Positions 61,467-64,000 of a DNA stretch of 64,000 nt are shown here, piece after piece. Source of the stretch: Mayfieldus sp963740555 (lineage in GTDB: Bacteria; Actinomycetota; Thermoleophilia; Solirubrobacterales; 70-9); assembly GCA_963740555.1 (NCBI GenBank), contig CAVUES010000003.1, positions 372,001 through 436,000 of the forward strand, read 5' to 3'. The notes below the pieces were generated by a model that worked only from the letters and a program-made list of their open reading frames with translations, searched no databases and had not been told where the DNA came from. The position numbers and the translations under genes were made by a program. Numbering within the stretch: position 1 is the stretch's first letter; each line of letters starts with the position of its first letter.

Positions 61467-62521
61467 CCGAGCCCAACCCTTTCGCCGAGCTGAAGCACGC
61501 GGCCGAAGGCGCGCAGGGCGATGTCGGTGCGGGGGGCGCGCCCGACCCGGTCGCCGAGCCGATCGGCCTGCCAGCGCACCGCGTCCTCCAGGGTGTCCTC
61601 GTGGGACCGCGGCTTGAACCCAAGCTCCTTGCGCGCCTTGGTCGAGCGATAGGTCCACCAGTACTCGGCGGAGCGCACCTCGTCCTCGGATACCGGGACC
61701 GGGAAGCCGACCCGGCGTGCGACGGCCACCGCCGCCTCGGTGAGGTGCGGAGGCACCTTCACCGGTGGCGGCGGAACGCCAGAGATCCTGCCGATGTCGG
61801 CGAAGAGGCGGCCGAGGGTGAAATTTCGACCCCCGAGGATGTAGCGCTCGCCGACCTTCCCCTTGCGGTCCGCGAGCAGGTGTCCCTTGGCTACGTCCCG
61901 TACGTCGACGATGTTGAGCCCCCCGTCTACATAAAAGGGGATCTGGCGCAGCATCACCCGCTTCACCAATGCGTTCGAGGTGCCGTTCGTGGGATCGCCG
62001 GGACCGAGCACGAAGGTCGGGTTGACGACCACGACAGCCAGGCCTCGAGCCGCGGCCCGCAGCACCTCCACCTCCGCCTCGTGCTTGGAGTTGACGTAGG
62101 CGATTCCCAGATGGCCGGCGGCGAACGGCTGTGTCTCATCGGCGGTACCGCCGGGCCGGGCCGGGCCGATTGCGCCCGCGGAGGACGTGTGGACCACGTG
62201 CTCGACCTCGGCCCGCAGCGCCTCCTCGACGACATTGCGGGTTCCGTTCACGTTGACCTCGAACACCCGCTGGCGGTCGCCGGCCCGCATCGAGGTCGAG
62301 CCGGCGACGTGAAAGACGCGTTCGATGCCCTTCATCGCCCGCCGTACTGCGCGCCGGTCGGTAACGTCGCCGGTCAAACGCTCGAAATCGAGGTCGGCGA
62401 GGTGCTCGAGACTCGATCCGCGCCGCGCGAGCAATCGCAGCTCGTCGCCGCGGCCCGCCAGCGCCCGCGCCACATGGCTGCCGATGAACCCCGAGGCGCC
62501 GGTGACGAGCGTCTTGGCCAT
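61463..62521 (-). CDS. Extended SDR (NAD-dependent epimerase / dihydroflavonol-reductase-like)
   Basis: 352 aa. GASGFIGSHVARAL, the acidic cap LTGDVTDRRAVRRAM, FHVAGSTSM, and the YVNSK catalytic Tyr-x3-Lys. It belongs to the DFR/HpnA-like group that reduces or epimerises small molecules; a ceramide-reductase (CerR)-type role is conceivable, since the window also has a serine-palmitoyltransferase-like gene and a bCerS-like gene, but they lie 36 kb away. First gene of a unit with the thioredoxin-fold gene. Confidence 0.85.
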   Translation of the reverse strand: MAKTLVTGASGFIGSHVARALAGRGDELRLLARRGSSLEHLADLDFERLTGDVTDRRAVRRAMKGIERVFHVAGSTSMRAGDRQRVFEVNVNGTRNVVEEALRAEVEHVVHTSSAGAIGPARPGGTADETQPFAAGHLGIAYVNSKHEAEVEVLRAAARGLAVVVVNPTFVLGPGDPTNGTSNALVKRVMLRQIPFYVDGGLNIVDVRDVAKGHLLADRKGKVGERYILGGRNFTLGRLFADIGRISGVPPPPVKVPPHLTEAAVAVARRVGFPVPVSEDEVRSAEYWWTYRSTKARKELGFKPRSHEDTLEDAVRWQADRLGDRVGRAPRTDIALRAFGRVLQLGERVGLG

Positions 62522-62614
62522 TGGAACAAATCCTATTGCGACCCCTTGGCCGCCTCGGGGATTGCCGTCCGCCGTTGCAGCGCGCTCAAAGAATTAGCTG
62601 ATAGAACCGCCCCG

Positions 62615-63493
62615 ATGCCCGATCGCCGCACCGAGGTCGTCTGCGACACGACGGCCTATCTACCCGCCGAGATGGTCGCCGAGCGCGAGATCCACCTGAT
62701 CAGCCTCTACGTCGGCCTCGAAGGCGAGCTGGAGCCGGAGTCCGAAATCTCCGACTACAACGAGTTCTACGAGCGGCTGCGGACCTCCGACTCCAAGGTC
62801 ACCACGTCGCAGCCCTCGGTGGGGGATTTCGTCGAGGTCTACGAGCCCCTCCTGGCCGCCGACAAGGACGTCGTCTCGCTCCATATTTCGGGGGGCATCT
62901 CCGGAACCTGCGAAGCCGCGGAGCAGGCCCGCAACCGGCTCGCCGAGGACGGGAAGGGCGGCGAGCGGATTCGGATCTTCGACTCGCGCACGAGCGCCGG
63001 CGGCCTCGGCCTCTGCGCGCTCGCGGCCTGCTCGATCGCCGATTCGGGCGCCGGTGGTGACACGGTGCTGCAGCGGGTGGTCGAGGCCCGCGATGCGTTG
63101 AAGATCTTCTTCTACATCGACACGCTCGAGTACCTGCGGCGCGGCGACCGAATCGGAAGGGCGCGGGGATGGCTCGGCTCGACGCTGAAGATCAAGCCGA
63201 TCATGACCCTGGAGGAGGAGATCACGCCGATCGAGCGGGTGCGGACCCGCAGCCGGGCGCTGGAGCGGATGCGCGGCTACGCCCGCCAACGTCACGAGTC
63301 CGGCGCCGACGCCTGGGTCGTCCAGTGGGTTCAGGATCGCGAGACCGCCGACGAATTCGCCGACGAGTGCCGCGAGATCTTCGGCCGCGAGCCGGCCTTC
63401 ATGTCGGAGGTGGGGCCGGTGATCGGCGCCCACATCGGCCCCGGGATGCTCGGTGTCGGCAGCGTTCCCGAGTCGACCCTCGCCACCGAATAG
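62615..63493 (+). CDS. DegV-family fatty-acid-binding protein
   Basis: 292 aa. VCDTTAYLPAEMVAER, TSQPSVGDFVEVYEPLL, HISGGISGTCEAAEQARN and IFFYIDTLEYLRRGDRIGRARGWLGSTLKIKPI are the DegV signatures; members bind a fatty acid and some (FakB) serve fatty-acid kinase. ATG 62615 has TAGAAC 7 nt upstream. Monocistronic; no FakA is in the window. Confidence 0.92.
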   Translation: MPDRRTEVVCDTTAYLPAEMVAEREIHLISLYVGLEGELEPESEISDYNEFYERLRTSDSKVTTSQPSVGDFVEVYEPLLAADKDVVSLHISGGISGTCEAAEQARNRLAEDGKGGERIRIFDSRTSAGGLGLCALAACSIADSGAGGDTVLQRVVEARDALKIFFYIDTLEYLRRGDRIGRARGWLGSTLKIKPIMTLEEEITPIERVRTRSRALERMRGYARQRHESGADAWVVQWVQDRETADEFADECREIFGREPAFMSEVGPVIGAHIGPGMLGVGSVPESTLATE

Positions 63494-63516
63494 GCCTTCC
63501 CGTCGCGTTAGCCTCC

Positions 63517-64000
63517 CTAGGACTCGGCCCCCTCGACCAGTGGGGGTGCCTGCGCGGTCGCGCCATGGCGGAAGCGCCACCAATCGCGCACCACGCTCTG
63601 GATCGCCGCCGCCGCCGGGATCGCGATCAGAACACCGAGCACGCCGAGCAGCGCGGCGCCGATCAGCACCGCGACGATCACCACCAGCGGATGGATCTGC
63701 ACCGTGCGTCCATAGACGACCGGCTGGATCATGTTGTTCTCGATCTGCTGATAGCCGATCTGCACGACCACCCAGACGATCAACGCGGTCGGGAAGTTGA
63801 CGAAGGCGACGACGATGCCGACCAGGATCGCCCCCAAAGTCGCGCCGATCAGCGGGATCAGGTCGAAGAACCCGAACAGCACCGCGAGCGGCACCGCGAA
63901 GGGGACGTCGAGGATGGTCAGGGTGACGTAGGTGACCGTGCCGGCGAGGATGCTGATCACGAAGTTGCCGAACACGTAGCCGCTGATCGCCTCGGAGATG
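63517..64000 (-). CDS. AI-2E-family transporter, C-terminal part (runs off the right edge)
   Basis: About 160 C-terminal residues are visible and the frame continues past the window end. Hydrophobic segments with ILDVPFAVPLAVLFGFFDLIPLIGATLGAILVGIVVAF, IENNMIQPVVYGRTVQIHPLVVIVAVLIGAALLGVLGVLIAIPAAA are typical of the AI-2E/PerM family C-terminal half. Substrate unknown; family members include exporters and antiporters. The 23-nt gap to DegV is convergent. Confidence 0.9.
   Translation of the reverse strand, partial: ISEAISGYVFGNFVISILAGTVTYVTLTILDVPFAVPLAVLFGFFDLIPLIGATLGAILVGIVVAFVNFPTALIVWVVVQIGYQQIENNMIQPVVYGRTVQIHPLVVIVAVLIGAALLGVLGVLIAIPAAAAIQSVVRDWWRFRHGATAQAPPLVEGAES

Overview
The window is high-GC DNA with dense, strongly GC3-biased genes. 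It most likely comes from an actinobacterium of the Thermoleophilia (Solirubrobacterales/Gaiellales-like); the class is inferred from family content, not proven. Pointers are an actinobacterial-type integration host factor (mIHF), the coproheme decarboxylase HemQ, YrbE/Mce-type permeases with their ATPase, an FprA-type ferredoxin reductase, a BolA/CGFS-glutaredoxin pair, many GTG/TTG starts, and about sixteen genes with a TANNNT -10 box only 6-10 nt before the start codon (leaderless-type promoters). No rRNA, tRNA, CRISPR array, transposase or phage gene was found. The window looks like ordinary chromosome, carrying several families of short intergenic repeats.

Layout. 1-4.1 kb: end of a membrane protein, then a leftward surface-glycoconjugate operon (DegT aminotransferase, epimerase-glycosyltransferase fusion). 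4.3-8.8 kb: a 1186-aa zinc-ribbon/adenylate cyclase/AAA/TPR regulator, a DUF2203 protein and a membrane protein. 8.8-12.2 kb: leftward PPK2, secreted rhamnosidase and small membrane protein. 12.3-15.3 kb: MoxR ATPase, CoxE-like VWA protein, histidine phosphatase. 15.5-16.9 kb: Rrf2 regulator with TauE/SafE exporter. 17.0-19.8 kb: TPP riboswitch and a pyrimidine (HMP)-type ABC transporter. 19.8-24.1 kb: GGDEF-EAL protein, AlkA glycosylase, small hypothetical protein. 24.2-26.7 kb: divergent GNAT and serine-palmitoyltransferase-like genes. 27-30 kb: mIHF behind a structured leader, then small leftward genes. 30-35.7 kb: MMPL transporter and an Mce-type ABC transporter whose two permease genes are both frameshifted. 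35.9-41 kb: two lipoproteins, tandem PQQ-type sugar dehydrogenases, aldehyde dehydrogenase. 41-43.3 kb: metE. 43.4-50.7 kb: TIR-WD40 protein facing an RTX protein/metalloprotease pair. 50.8-55.1 kb: GT4-flippase-like fusion and a polytopic membrane protein. 55.1-58.8 kb: HemQ, FprA, BolA, glutaredoxin, methyltransferase. 58.9-60.7 kb: ArsR with divergent metallophosphoesterase-aquaporin. 60.7-64 kb: A-type Fe-S carrier, thioredoxin-fold protein, SDR, DegV, partial AI-2E transporter.

The most unusual signal is a set of five intergenic inverted repeats built from 7-nt units (GTYNYTH). Their arms match each other better than they match other copies, and they supply stop codons and Shine-Dalgarno sequences to flanking genes. 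Two further families (a double hairpin in three copies, a 45-nt unit in two copies) also occupy intergenic space. Other points of interest are a likely ceramide-type sphingolipid gene pair, a TIR-WD40 gene behind a possible leaderless leader peptide, an arsenic-type regulator driving a phosphoesterase and an aquaporin, and the two neighbouring frameshifts.
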